Assembly: GCA_021234155.1 (NCBI GenBank)
Contig: JAJEKV010000015.1
Coordinates: 12,524,304 to 12,588,303 of the forward strand
DNA: 64,000 nucleotides
Direction: 5' to 3'
Origin: Isoetes taiwanensis
Taxonomy: Eukaryota > Streptophyta > Lycopodiopsida > Isoetales > Isoetaceae
The notes under the pieces were generated by a model. It did no database searches and was not told the origin of the DNA. It saw nothing but the letters and a program-made list of their open reading frames with translations. Positions 10,634-22,600 of this stretch are shown here, one piece after another. Each line of letters opens with the position of its first letter. The stretch's first letter is position 1. The translations under genes were made by a program, and so were the position numbers.

Positions 10634-13416
10634 TGTGACGTTCCAGTACAATATACGGTCTCAAGACGCATATCTTGGACGGCGTTCAGACACGGTAATG
10701 CCCCAGGGCGATACCGTCTCTTTGCCACGCCGCAGCATTACCGCCACTCCACCGACGGTAATGCGCTGGCGTGTAGCCAGGTGAGTAGCCCTAGGGGGCA
10801 ACTTGCCAGAAATATGTGCAACTATTAATGTGCACATTTTCCAATGTACACATTAATGTGGGCACACATTTCCAAGTGGACACTTCATGCCAAGTGGGCC
10901 ACACCCATAGGTGCAATTAATGCACTGCGACTCGCATGAAACCAATAAAGCGCCATAAAATAGATAGGCTTCTCATTCATCTCAGTAGATTTTCTACAAT
11001 GGTGGGCCGATGGATAGCCGCACACATCACGAACTACCCACGAAAAAATAAAGGGAAAATCCAATTATATCATTTGGACCCCAAAACAAATACAATGCTA
11101 ATAGATGAGTGGTGATGTACTACCCGAAGCTTATCACCGATTAAAAACCCCCGCCCTTCGGGTTTTCGAGGAAAAACCCTAGTGATAAGCCTTCGCAAGG
11201 GCTTAGACAAACGTGGGCATAGAATCGCCCCAAAACCCGCGCGCATGGAGAAGTCAAAGCGAATGGCTTTCGCCAACCACACTGCACATCACCAACAACA
11301 AACGAAAACATACCAAAGAATAACATCACCCAAAGGGTGGAAAAAAGCATCACCCACCGGGTGGAAAAAACATGATAAACGTAACTTGTACAAAATATAA
11401 TAAACAAAGAAGGGGGAGGGTGGGTTCAAAGTGAATAAGGTATGCTGAGAGAAGAGGAAGCCCGATGAAACGCCGATGAAGAACTCCGCAATAAGTAGCA
11501 AACGCCCAACCCGATGAACGGCCCAAAACGATAGCGATGCATGCATCGACGATGCAATGCATGCATGCTCGCCTTGAGCAAGAATGCCGATTCGGCTACG
11601 CGAATCGACGACATTCTTGCACCGCGACCGCATGAAACCAAAAAAGCCCAATACCAAAGGACTTCCTTAACAAACTAGGAGCTTAGGACGAAGGTCACGC
11701 AGGATGAAGGCTAAAGGCCAAAAAGGACAAAGAGGAAAGCAACGCCAATTGGCCAAACCAAAGGAAGAAGCCCCTCCCCTGCCTAGAAACAAATCAAAGA
11801 GAATAAGGTACTGCTGAGAGAAGAGGAAGCGCCGATGAAACGTCGATGAAGAACTCTGCAATAAGTAGCAAACGCCCAACCTGATGAACGGCCCAAAACG
11901 CATGCGATGCATGCATGCGACGCATGCAATGCATGCATGCTCGTCTTGAGCAAGAATGCCGATTCGCTACGCGAATCGACGACATTAATGTGCACATTTT
12001 CCAATGTACACATTAATGTGGGCACACATTTCCATGTGTGCACATTTGGCCACCTAGCCCTTAAAGGCAAGTGGGCCCATTCCCAATTATCCCACATGCC
12101 AAAAGGGGATAATTGGAAACCCTAGCCAACCCCCTTGTCTATATAGGGTAGGAAACCCTAACTAGCCCAATTTTCGATTTTAGGGCTTGAGGAACTGCTT
12201 TTTTGGCTGCCTCAACAAAAAAAACCGCATCCTGCACTGACTGGGAGAATTGCACCCTTAGTTCCTCTAGATTCGAGCGTTTCAGCAGGATGGTCGAGCT
12301 CAGGTCAGGAGGAGCCTCTCAAGGATCAGGTATTTGGCCAATTAGATAGTCTAAACCCTATTTTAGTCCTAGAATCAGTAGGTTTAGCCTATTAAATTGC
12401 CCATAACAGCCCTCTAGATCTCTAGATAGCAGATTCTAACTAAAGAACCTAACTCTATGTTGTAGATTAGATCTTGTTCTTTAGTTCTTCTGTGATGTAT
12501 ATGGATGATGTATCTCTATGAACTCCTTGTATTGGGAAGGGGGGTAGAGACCTAAAGCTTTGTAGTTGATGCTCCTAGAGTAGCCTCTCTAGCACACTGT
12601 AGATTCGGCCTGTGCACAAGAGCCACACCGGGATGTGGGTGAAGGGGCCGACCGGGCCGAGAAGGAGGTTCGTGGTTCTCGACTCTTGAACGATCCCTAT
12701 GGTGTGTTAGTGCTACCAGGGGTCATTGTGACTAGGTCTAATGGCTTACCACCGAAAAGGGTAAGGCATGGGCTCGACACCCTGAAGTGGTGTACACTTT
12801 CCAATGGTTCACCGAATACGGGCAAAGGCCCTCTAGTCACCTTTTGAGTCAAAGATGTAGACCTCCGGAGGGAGTGATCCCTACCGCCCCATCGAACCGG
12901 GGAGATGGAACCCGTGAATAGCCCTTTTGGCTATACCTCCGGGCTGGCTACCCAGTCCCGACACTTTTCGCACCACTCGCAAAGTGTGCAATGTGAGGGG
13001 CGGATGGAGTGGACAACCCTAAGCCATGCTCATATGCCAGCCAACTCCATTGCCATGAATTCATGCCCTGAATGAACTTGAGACCCAAGCCGCCGATCCA
13101 TCCTTCGAAGTCCGAGCCTTGGGTAGGATCCCCTATGTGATGTGCCGATCTTTGCCTATGCAGATATGTGGAGGACCATCCTTCGAGATGGTCACATGAT
13201 GTTGATGTATGTGCTAATCGACATGTATGTTTACGCCCGCAGCCTAGGTAGGCCCCCGAGGAAGACGGGTACAATGACCCTTCCACTCTTCCCACTCGAA
13301 CCCAACACGGTTGCAGTGTCATGTGGAGGGCCCCAGATTAGCGCGGAGCTGGTATGGGGATGAACTCCTGTTTGTATACCGGTGAGTGCACCGTGATACC
13401 AGTAGGGGACGCCACA
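10634..13416 (+). repeat. E1 5' LTR with an internal insertion
   Basis: Starts TGTGACGTTCC and ends GGGGACGCCACA. Removing the 1061-bp insertion and its 7-bp duplication leaves about 1.7 kb, matching the E1 3' LTR (1667 bp). A TATATAGG box lies at 12140-12147, as at 23849 in the partner. Copies of the word ATTAATGTGCACATTTTCC form a local direct repeat. The first 80 bases are longer than in the 3' LTR. Confidence 0.9.
10923..11983. mobile_element. Unclassified insertion, tandem two-unit
   Basis: Inserted in the E1 5' LTR. ATTAATG occurs at 10916-10922 and 11984-11990, but only once in the matching place of the E1 3' LTR (near 23694). It contains two head-to-tail units, 10923-11612 and 11620-11983. 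Both begin CAC(T/C)GCGAC and end CGAATCGACGAC, separated by another 7 bases, ATTCTTG. The units share about 165 bp at their right ends, with GCATGCATGC palindromes and a GATTCGC hairpin near the terminus. The shorter unit looks like an internal deletion of the longer. No coding sequence and no clear terminal inverted repeat, so the class is unknown. Confidence 0.8.
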
Positions 13417-13430
13417 AAGGTATCGAGTCG
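13417..13430 (+). promoter_or_regulatory. E1 primer-binding site, altered
   Basis: Directly after the LTR the sequence reads AAGGTATCGAGTCG. The Met-tRNA primer site is TGGTATCAGAGC; the match holds except that CAG has become CG. E2 shows the same loss at 26571, although a working primer site should not tolerate it. Confidence 0.7.
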
Positions 13431-13672
13431 TGATCTTGGCGCACTGTGATCGAAAGCACCGACCAAAACCCTATAGGGACTAACTCATCTAGACATTCAG
13501 CCTTGGAGATAAAAGCCCGTGCACAAACCCTCGAGTGAAGGGAAAATTTTTTCTCCTGGTAGAGATAGTAATTATCTAAGATTAAGATAATTAGAGAACA
13601 TAGGTAAGATAGAATAAACAATCGAAATAGCACGTAAGAGACCCTACTAAAATTCAAGCACTTTTGGCCAAT

Positions 13673-14166
13673 GACTCCAAGAGAGCGCCAGAACATGTTA
13701 GGTTCGCACCTAATGGCCCTTTCACAAGACTCTTAGAGTCGCCACCCCATATAAACCCTAGAACTTGACCTTAGGAACCCAAATGGTAAGATAAAAGATG
13801 AAATCCCGATCAAAAAAAAGCTCGAAATAGCTAGAATTGTATGTTAAAACATTGAAAAACATTATACAAGTCACTTTTGAACAAATGACTCCAAGAGTGC
13901 GCCAGAGCATAGTTAGGTCCCAACCTAACACCCCTCCACAAGACTCTTAGAGTCATCCCAAAAGTGACCCTTAAAATTGATTATAAATTAATAAAAGGGT
14001 CAAAGTAATGATAGGATCCCCGCTTAAAATGCTTAAATTAGTGAGTAACAAAGATGTAAATTGTGTAAATTGGGTGTGTTGGAGCAGAGAAGGCCGACGA
14101 CTCCAAGGGTGCGCCAGAGCATAGTTAGGTCCCAACCTAACACCCCCCCCCAAGCCTCTTAAAGCC
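13673..14166 (+). repeat. Three 68-bp nested palindromes before the H3 ORF
   Basis: Copies at 13673-13740, 13887-13954 and 14099-14166, each exactly 68 bp. An outer stem pairs GACTCCAAGAG with CTCTTAGAGTC, and an inner stem is GTTAGGT-CCCA-ACCTAAC. Copy 1 is the most diverged (inner stem TTAGGTTCGCACCTAA). The third ends about 100 bp before the putative TATA box. They could form hairpins in RNA or act as DNA sites for a dimeric protein. The sequence does not decide between these. Confidence 0.9.
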
Positions 14167-14272
14167 ATTCAAGAAGCAGCACCAAACAAGACCCCAATTT
14201 CGCCCAAGACAGGAGACTTTCGCCAAAAAACCACCGTAAGACTAAATCGACCAAACCCTAAAAATCCAACCC

Positions 14273-14279
14273 TATAAAT
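14273..14279 (+). promoter_or_regulatory. Putative TATA box for the E1 H3 ORF
   Basis: TATAAAT lies 108 bp before the H3-like ATG at 14381. In E2 the matching box lies 109 bp before its ATG. Both ATGs follow a related leader containing GATCTTT(T)GGCGCCCG. The equal spacing supports an internal promoter. Confidence 0.55.
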
Positions 14280-14380
14280 TACGGACATAGGCTCATTTTT
14301 TAGGTTTCTCCGCTTGCTTCCACGAGCTCCTTCTCATTAGCCGATCTTTTGGCGCCCGCCCAAATCGACGACGTCGCATA

Positions 14381-15584
14381 ATGGCTAGGACCAAACAAAC
14401 CCGCCCAAGCAGCCAAAGAAGGACGATAGGCCCAAATACCCAAGTGCTCGCAATTTAACGTAAGCTCAAAGATGCCGATGACAAACCGGCTAGTCGACAT
14501 GGAGAGGCGGCCTAGGTATTACAGAATTTGGAGAAGAGGCGAGGAAAGAAGAAAAGGCAAAGAGGAAAGAAGAAAAGGCAAAGAAGAAAGAGGAAAAGGC
14601 AAAAAGAAGAGAAGAAAGAGCCAAGAGGAAGGAGGAGAAAGCGAGAAATGTATGTATGAGGAGGTTGCGTAACCGTAAGACGACCAATGGCGGAACAAAG
14701 AACCAAGAACAGAGAGGACCCCGACCCCAAAGGAAAAAGGGTAATGACTCAAGAACCCCGAATAAGAAGAGAAGAACCCCGGCCGGGCGATCTATAAACG
14801 AGCCAACCGGAGGTGAACAACCCCCAACCTCGGCTTTGAGGAGACCGAGGATATAGCCAAAGATTCTTGAGGCAACCCTTCTCGAATCCGGGAGAATCCT
14901 CACGCAGCGTAAGCCTAACCCTCAACCCGAAACAGGGAAATCCGCTGAGGAAGAGCCAATCCCAACTCCAAACACGCTTGAGACACATTAACCTACCCCC
15001 ATTGGTTCCCCACCATTCTTGGTATGGCAAGAAGCAAAGAAGCTAGATGCGAGAAGGCAAAAACAAGAAAGCAAACTAAAACCGCCTCGAGACTCGCATT
15101 ACACCTTAGGACCGAGAGGAGGTACAAGAAAGAATTAGCAGATTACAAAGTATACAAGAAGATGCACGAAGACTACGCAAAATCTATTACGAAGCAAACA
15201 GGGTCAAAACGCCGAAGGAGGGAGGCCAACTCGAAGCATTCCAGCTCAAACCCCGCCAGAGCTACCGAAACCCCCAAGAAGCCTATGAGGAGATCCCAAG
15301 ACTCCCCTTTGCCGAGCCTTGCGGGAAATCAAACACTTCCAAAGGAGCTACGGATTCCTCATCCCGAGAGCAAAGATTCCGCAGGTTTGTCCGAGAAATC
15401 TTGTGGGAGTTCGACCCCAACAAGCTTAGTAACCAACGACATGTTACTCGCTTTACAAGAAGCAGCAGAGATGGAGGTTGTGCAAAGACTTCAAGATTCA
15501 TTAGCATGCACTCTCCATGCAAAAAGAGTCACCCTTCAGCCAAAGGATATGAAACCGCTAAGTACATCAAGCTTTAGGGACTAA
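14381..15584 (+). pseudogene. Histone H3-like ORF of E1
   Basis: A retroelement-borne H3-like protein. The ATG at 14381 opens MARTKQT, the H3 tail, then frameshifts. From about 14520 to 14660 a lysine/glutamate repeat (KEEKAK-type, predicted helical or coiled coil) follows, then a basic linker. The histone fold is in three frames in order: alpha-N with ALREIKHFQ and FLIP (frame of 15292), alpha-1 with FRRFVREILWEF (frame of 15377), alpha-2 and onward with LALQEAAE at about 15447 and HAKRVT at 15516-15533, then LQPKDM. Each matches canonical H3 at the right spacing. ALREI, LQEAAE and HAKRVT are H3 hallmarks; FLIP recalls plant CENH3. The insertion between tail and fold is far longer than in any histone H3 I know. 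Frame breaks may be decay or sequencing error. It sits between the LTR and gag, so it belongs to the element. Confidence 0.9.
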
Positions 15585-15726
15585 TAGAAGGGAAATTACT
15601 TTTTTTTTTGTAACTAACAGATTATATCCGATGTATAAAATTTTGAATAATAAAATATATAGTTGTTTAAGAATGTACATTCATTAGGCACAATTAGTTT
15701 TGGAACAATTGAGTATTTTCACTAAT

Positions 15727-15794
15727 GACTCCAAGAGTGCGCCAGAGCATAGTTAGGTCCCAACCTAACACCCCTCCCCAAGACTCTTAGAGTC
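15727..15794 (+). repeat. Fourth E1 palindrome, before ORF2
   Basis: Same 68-bp unit as the three upstream copies (outer stem GACTCCAAGAG/CTCTTAGAGTC, inner GTTAGGT/ACCTAAC). It sits between the H3 ORF and ORF2, about 180 bp before the next putative TATA box. E2 has its own palindrome at the same distance. Confidence 0.9.
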
Positions 15795-15975
15795 ACCTCA
15801 ACTTCCCAAGTTCATAACTTGAGCTAGACATACCCAAATCGACCAAAATTTGTTGCATTAGAACCCTAAGACTATAGGCAAGCCACTTCGAGCCTCAAAT
15901 TAACCAAGAAACGTTAGCCTCATCCCAAATGTCGAGTTTTTAGAAACCCTAAAAATTTTAGGGCATAAATTCCCC

Positions 15976-15984
15976 TATATATAT
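15976..15984 (+). promoter_or_regulatory. Putative TATA box for E1 ORF2
   Basis: TATATATAT inside a CCCC-flanked block, 126 bp before the ATG at 16102. The leader between them repeats the GGCGATCTTT motif seen before the H3 ORF of E2. Confidence 0.5.
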
Positions 15985-16101
15985 CCCCTCAAGATAACCC
16001 CTAAACCTCAACCACGTAACTGCTCCCCGCAATTGAGGCGATCTTTCAAATTTAGTCAGCGCCCCAGCCTGCTTTGGCATCGGCAAAGACGCTTCTTCGC
16101 C

Positions 16102-17685
16102 ATGGCTACGTAAGCCTTCATCGCTTGGTATAGCGCCCCCCACATCATCAAGTAGATGTCAATATAGTATTCCAAGTATTTCAAAAGAATTTGACCTTTC
16201 AAAGAACCCCCTGAACTCCAATCCTTTCTCGCAAAGAAGTCCCGCAGAATTCCAAGAGAAAGTTGTCCCTAGCTTACGTAAGATACCGCCATGCATAGGG
16301 TACTTTGTACCAAGGACCGCATTGCAAAACAGCCCCTCATCATGTACCCAATATTGCCAAGGCATTGAGGAAACGTAACCAACCGCTTACCAACCTACAT
16401 GACCCTAACAAGCAATGGCAAAGTCTTCTTCTCCTACAACACAGCCTTTAGCGCTATATCTAGTATATAGGGTAAAAACCGTAATAGGTGAACCATCAAT
16501 TCAGCCACTAGAAGTCACACCCTTTGGACGCAAAGAATGACGAACGCCTCCCCCGCTTGAGTACGGCTAAGAGACCATAGCGTAAGCATCCAAGAGAGTG
16601 AAGACTCCGAGCAGGAAAGCGAGGATGACATAGAGGTGGACCCAGAGGAGGAACGCCGGGAAGCGGAACAAGACATCACCCGCTTCGAAGCTGACAGGAC
16701 CACCCCGAGGATTGCACAACCAATCGGGCTGGGAATAACAAGTCTAGCACCGGCCATAGTCGAAGGACAAGAATACTTGCCGCTAAATGACATCAAAACC
16801 TCCCCAATGCGGGGACAGAGGCTACCGCGTCGATGAACTCCTTCACCTCCTACGGCAACAAATGGATCTAGAAGACTTCATCGACCAAGAAACGGAAGAT
16901 TTTCCTACAAATACGAGAGGCATCTACTTACACAGACACACCATCTCTGGACATTGAAGCTTTCGGCACTATCGAGGTATGATGTCGAGGAACTTCCTAC
17001 CTGAGGAGGAGTTTATAGCACTTCAGAGCAGATGGGAATAAGGGGAAGACAACAAGAGTACTTCAAGGGGAGTCTTCTTCCTCACAAGAACAGATAGCAA
17101 AATTCCAAGGGAGAGCCACAAACCCCGACAAGTGTACCTAACGCCTTCCATGATTACAAGGAATTAGTTCAAGTACCCGTGAGACCAAGATGCATCAAGG
17201 CACAGGGGCACCTCAGGGGGCACGGGAGGAGTACCGAGCAAAGACTCAAATATTACCTTCCGCCCCTAAATGCACGGTAGAGTAATAATATTTCACAAGC
17301 CGCCCAGCCCACGCGAGAAGTCGAAGCAGATGTCGGGAAGCACTTTCAGATTTGGCATGCACGCATCGCCTCATCGTAAAAGGTGGACCATGTCATTTTA
17401 GTGAAGCGAAAAACAGCCTTTGGCATTTTTTCGACTTTGCAAGCACTCCCCACCTTCGACAAGGTAGGTTGGCAAGAATGCTGTTCTCATACCTCCCATA
17501 GACGGGTGGAAGAGCTAGCATCCGCCATCCGAGGGGAACAAAGAAGGATATATCAGAACTTGGGAAGTACAAGAGGGTACAGCCCAAGTAAAGAAGTTTC
17601 TCAAGACAACCCGCCTTACCGGGCGATTTCAAGACTAGTCGACTCTTTGATCCCTGAGACTTTTGTATCCGGAAATATTATATGA
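16102..17685 (+). pseudogene. E1 ORF2, unknown protein
   Basis: A broken reading frame of about 1.6 kb between the H3 ORF and gag. It starts ATGGCTACG after a leader related to that of the H3 ORF and ends near LIPETF. Not recognised as any family. The best preserved piece (16636 onward) has an acidic stretch, PEEERREAEQD, then IGLGITSLAP and IVEGQEYLPLNDI, closely matched in E2 ORF2 near 29850-29940. Near the end DNPPYRAISRLV matches DNPSHRISRIV in E2. The matches in two diverged elements suggest a real, selected protein of about 500 residues. Stops and frameshifts are frequent. Confidence 0.6.
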
Positions 17686-17849
17686 TATATGAATGTAAAT
17701 CCTATTGCACTTTAAATGCTTTGTTGATGTATTTTTGCCCCACAACTATACCAACAAACATAAACAAGGCAAGAGAACAAATGAAACTAATCATATAGCC
17801 ATGAATTGCTTGTGTATGCAAATAGAGGCCTAAACGCAGGGGAACGATA

Positions 17850-19140
17850 ACCCATGAGATCTTATAGAAGAGCAAACCCCACCCGCACTCACCCCCTAAG
17901 GAACCTATTTGAAGATATGGAACCCATGACCCCGAGGAGGAGATAGCCCGTGATGAGGACGGACCGAGCGATAAAGGCATTACCGTCCGCCAAAGCGTGA
18001 GTGGGTTCTGTGGGCAACGCCAGCTGTCGCAAGCATCAGCCCTGAGGGCGTGAAAAGACAAGAAGAGGAGCAAGAGAAGGAGATCCTCCAGCCCTAATCT
18101 TCCGACTCAAGTTCGACTCGACCGACCCGAGGAAGAGGAAGAACAGTGCTCGTGAACGAAATGATGGAAGGCGAGAGGAACACCCCGTGATGGACGACAA
18201 AGAGACACCCGTGGCCTCCTCGACTACCGTAAGAAGGTAGATTCCGCGACCGGGCAAATGTATGGAAGGCCCTGAATCGAATAGTTCTCGGGGAGAACAG
18301 TCGATTGGAAGCAGAGGCATGGCTGGACGAAATGAGCGAAGTACCTTAAAACGCTTTATAGCATGAAAGATAAAGACAAAGGCAGAGTTGCAACAGCCAA
18401 CTTGAAAGGAGCCGCACGGATTTGGTGGAAGGGTTATGCAAAGGCACACGGCTTGAGCAGGATGCTTGTAAGTTCAAGAAGTTTGCAAAAGCCTTCTGCT
18501 TCCATTACGTCCCCAAGGGAACATAAGTCCAAAGATGATGCAAAGAGCTTTTACAGCTGCGCAAAGAAGGCAACAAATCACCCGTAAATATACCGAGGAA
18601 TTCATGAGGCTAAGGCTCTATGTGCCGGGTTGGGAGAGAAGCATGCAAGAGAAAGCTATATTGAGGGGGCTGAATGAGGAGATCCGCAAGCTTGTGAGGG
18701 CAATAAACCCTAGGACAAGATCGGGCTTTAATCCAAGGCTATAAGCTTGCGTGGGTCGACCTCGTAATAGCGGGCGTATGCCAGCATTTCCGTGATAAAG
18801 GCAAGGCGACAGAAGCTATAGCCCTGTGGCAGCCAAATTCGTGTCCAAATTAGAGCCCCATATGGTGGGGAACCAGGGAAACAAAGAGAGAGAAGAAGCA
18901 GTGTCCTTCAAGGACAAGGTGAGGGGTCAAACTACTCCAAAGCAAAGGCGATCCTTTGCGTGCAATGCCCAAGGAAAAGAGGCGAGTGCATAGAAAAGCA
19001 ACCGCTTCCGTGTGCTTCCAAATGTGCCATAGGACAAAGAACCGCCTTTACCGCCATGAGTGCAAAATAGCGGAGTTGGGAGATTGGGACGCCCGTCCGA
19101 CGACGACGGCTAAGAGGCCCGCTGACTACATCTCGTGGTG
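17850..19140 (+). pseudogene. E1 gag
   Basis: Structural capsid protein of the retroelement, frame-broken. Recognisable pieces are a KDKGRVATANLKG and ARIWWKGYAKAHGL block at 18370-18450, then YTEEFMRLRLYVPGW and LNEEIRKLVRAI at 18590-18710. This is the usual capsid retrotransposon gag pattern. A degenerate zinc knuckle lies near 19010-19070 (CFQMC, later HEC, then KIAEL). The 165 bp before it (17686-17850) look like an untranslated spacer conserved in E2. The exact start codon is unclear. Confidence 0.75.
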
Positions 19141-22100
19141 AGTGTCATATCTTTGCCGCAATAGATACAGAGCAAGCAGAGAGCCAAGATAAGGTAATTT
19201 CCACAAGAGGGAAGGCCAAGGCCAAGTCCTTCATAGTCTTGATAGACTCAGAAGTAGCCATAACTTTGCATCCCCCGTAATGGTTCAAATGTTGAAGTTG
19301 AAGCCGCTAAAGTCAAAGCCAAGACCCGCTTGTCTTAGCAAGTGGTGCAAAGAAGGCGACGGGCGGGCAAGAGAATTAACTTCGACATCGACTTGCCGTG
19401 GATTAACATCCGTGATGGGGCAGAAGTAATGGGCATTGGCAAGCACGACTTGATCATAGGAATGGAGTACCTTGGGCAAGCAGGGCCATTATCGACCGCG
19501 GAAAGCGGAAGGTGACCTTCCCAACGCCCGACGGCAAGATCATTGAGATAACAGTGTAAGGAAGTTGTTCCCATCATGCGCAAGTATGTCTTCTAAACTA
19601 CTGCTCAAGTGCATCAAGAGCGAAGCAGTGGCATACATCTTCAAGCTTGAGATTAGTGAGCCGTAATCGGAAGGAAGCAAAGAAGACAAGGTGCTCGCCA
19701 GTTGCCGGGCTAGTAGCTAAGCTGATCACGGAGTTCCATGATCTCTTTCCGTGATGAGATCAAGCAGCCCTCCATATAGGGGAGTTGAGTGCGAGATTGC
19801 ACTCGAGCCGAACAAAGCCAACAAGCAAAGCTCCATATAGAATGACAACGCAGAGTTGTCGGAGCTAAAGAAGCAGCTTGCAGTGAGTCACTGACCTAGG
19901 TTTCATTAGACCTAGTGTTTTTTCGCCATTTGAGCCCATTCTTCTTCGTAAGAAGAAGGATGGCGCTTAAGGATGTGCATAGACTATAGGCGCTGAACAA
20001 GCACACCATTAAGAACAAGTACGCCCCCCCGTGATCGATGACTTGATGGATCAGCCCAAGGTGCAAAGATCTTCCAAAAATCGACTTAAGGTCGTTATCA
20101 TCGATCGATAAAGGAAGAAGATATCCATAAGACCGCCTTCGTAACGCCAGATGGGCACTATGAGTTCACTCGTAATGCCTTCGGCTTATCGAATGCCCCC
20201 GCAACGCTCATGAGGCTCATGAACCACATCTTCGTGGAGTTTTAGACACCTTTGTGATTGTTTTCTTTGATGACATTTTGGTGTATAGCAGATCCCTCGA
20301 AGAGCACGCATAAACACTTGAGAAGAGGCCGGAGAAGTTGAAGAGGCACCAGCCAGGTAACGCCAAGTTGTCAAAGTGCCACTTCGCAACAGAGAAAGTG
20401 GAGTATCTAGGTCACGCGGATCTCGCAGAAGGCATCTCGACGGATCCCGCAAAGATTGAAGCCATCATTCAAAGGGTCGGGCCAAGAATGTGCACGAGGT
20501 CGAAGTTTTCTGGCCTAGCAGGTACTACAGAAGTTCGTGGAAGAACTTTGCTAAGATAGCAGCCCCGCTAATGCACTGACGAGGGGCGAGAAGGTGAAAG
20601 ATTGGGTAGAGCATTGGCACAAGAAAGCCCAAAAGGGGTTTGAATTGTTGAAAGAAGCTCGACGACAGCCCCTCGCCTTGACCTTTGCCGGACCCGAGAA
20701 AGATAAGCTTGTAGCAACAGATGCGAGTAAGATAGCTACAAAAAGTGCTTATGCAAGAAGAGCGCAGTGGTAGCGCATGATTCCGTGAAGATGAACGACG
20801 CCGAGACGCCGCCACCCAACGCGACGCATCAGAGTTGCTTGGCGGTTGTCGTGGCATTAAGAATATGGAGGCATTATCTCTTGGGAAGGAAGTTCCAATT
20901 GATACCACCATCGAGCCTCCAATATGTATTCACGCAACCACACCTTAACTGAGGCAATGAGATGGATGGAGTTCCTCAAGAATACGACTTTGATATAGTC
21001 TACAAGCCGGGGAAGCTCAATGTGGTAGCGGATGCGCTTTCAAGGCATCCCCTGACAACTAGAGTGCATTGCAATGCAATTTCGACGATATCCAGCGACT
21101 TCGGTAAGAGGATTGAAGAGTCCTTGCCAACGGATGTGGATTTCAGGGAAGTATGGGCAAGCCTTTCTAAGGAGGCTAGAACAGATAAAGAGCGGGAGGC
21201 CTTCAAGCATTATAAGAAGGAAGGCAACATGTTATACCATAAGAACAAGTTGTGCCAACCCGAATCATCAGGTGTAAGGAAATTGATCCTCCACGACACG
21301 CACAACAGCCCAATAGCTGGCCATGCGGGATTCATGAAAACATATTTCAAAGTGCGCAGCAGCTATTATTGGCCAGGAATGAAGAAGCAAATAGCTCGCT
21401 ACATCAAGGAATGTCAGCTATGCCAGCAGACGGCGGCGGAGCAGCTTCAATTCCGTGGGCATTAGAGCCATTAGCTGTGCCAAACGCTAAGTGGGAGGTA
21501 ATCAAAGATGGACTTCATCACAGACTCCCAAGGACAGCAAGAGGGAAGGATGCCTTGATGGTAGTGGTCGATTAAGTTGTCTAAGATGGCACATTTTGTA
21601 CCTTGCGGTGACCACGATACAGCCTATGGATACAAAGAAAGCTCTTCACCAAAGAGATCTTCGTGCTTCATGGCATGCCAAGGGAGATCATCTCCCACAG
21701 GATCCGGTTCATGAGCTTTTGGCAAGACCTTTTTGGCGACAATCCGCACGGGCTATCCATGAGCACGCATATCACCCTCGCACGGATGGCCGACGGAGCG
21801 GACCAACAGATTTTAGAGGACATGCTACTTAAACTATGTCCGAATAAGCAAAGTATGTGGAAGAATTTATTCACTTGGTGGAGTTTGCATACAATAGCAC
21901 CAAGCAGAATCATCCCAAATGTCGCCGCTTATGATCAATTACGGCTATCGCTGCCTAACTCCGCATTAATTTGGCACAACCCCGTGTCAAAAAGTGGAAG
22001 TTTCGCAGCCAGATGTTGGCGGATATGCGCCAGCCTTTGTGGAAGAGGTTCGAGGGTATCCTCGCTAGCGTTAAAGAAGTCGACAAAAAGAGCATCGCCG

Positions 22101-22250
22101 ACAAGCATCGAACGCGAAGAGAGTTCAAAGTTGGAGATGATGTTTGGCTCAAGATCAAGGTGAAGCAGCGGCTCAGATCGGAATTGCAAGAAGCTTGCTC
22201 CAAGGTGGGCTGGACCTTTCAGTAATAGTCGAGAGTAGGTAATCAATCCT
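19140..22250 (+). pseudogene. E1 pol: protease, RT, RNase H, integrase
   Basis: Domain order is Ty3/gypsy. Protease has SFIVLIDS near 19230-19250 (the active D-S with the third residue altered). RT includes YRGVECEI near 19780 and the catalytic FFDD at 20263-20274. RNase H has LVATDAS near 20710 and [10 protein letters not shown] near 21020. Integrase has the H-H-C-C zinc domain ([14 protein letters not shown] to CQLCQQ, 21290-21430) and a C-terminal KVGDDVWLKIKVK near 22130. The best intact run is 20962-21465 (167 codons). Elsewhere frames change every 100-300 bp. Closely similar to E3, which is mostly open here. Confidence 0.9.
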
Positions 22251-22359
22251 ACAAGCTAGATTTGCCAAAGACACCTAAAGATTCATAAGGTCTTCCACGT
22301 GAGTTTGTTGAAGAAGCATACTCCAAATCCGCATCGGTCTTGATTCGCCAACGCTGTTG

Positions 22360-22600
22360 GAAATGACTGAGGAGCAAAATGGAAATAGTTCCGCAATTGA
22401 TTCTTGATAAAGCTTTCAAGAAAACAAGGAGATCGTAATTCCTCCAAAGATTTGGTCAAGTGGAAACACTTACCGCTGGAAGACGCCGACGCGGGTACTT
22501 AAGAAAGATTTAGTAAAGCAAGATCCACAGCTTTATGGAGCAATGGGACGGCAAGGTCATCTCCCAAGAAATCGCCTGCATGTCGATTTGTGTAGGTTAA
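22360..22600 (+). pseudogene. E1 integrase chromodomain, damaged
   Basis: Homologous to the clear chromodomains of E2 (35463 onward) and E3. The lead-in EIVPQLILDKAFKKTRRS is readable, then the frame breaks where E2 has FLQYLVKWKHLP. Chromodomains at this position define chromoviruses and direct integration to marked chromatin by binding H3 tails. Confidence 0.75.

Noticed and set aside
13673-15794. Regularly recurring 68-bp repeats as a CRISPR-like array
   Set aside because: Spacing is irregular (about 210 bp, then 1.6 kb), the genome is a plant, and the units are long palindromes linked to ORF starts.
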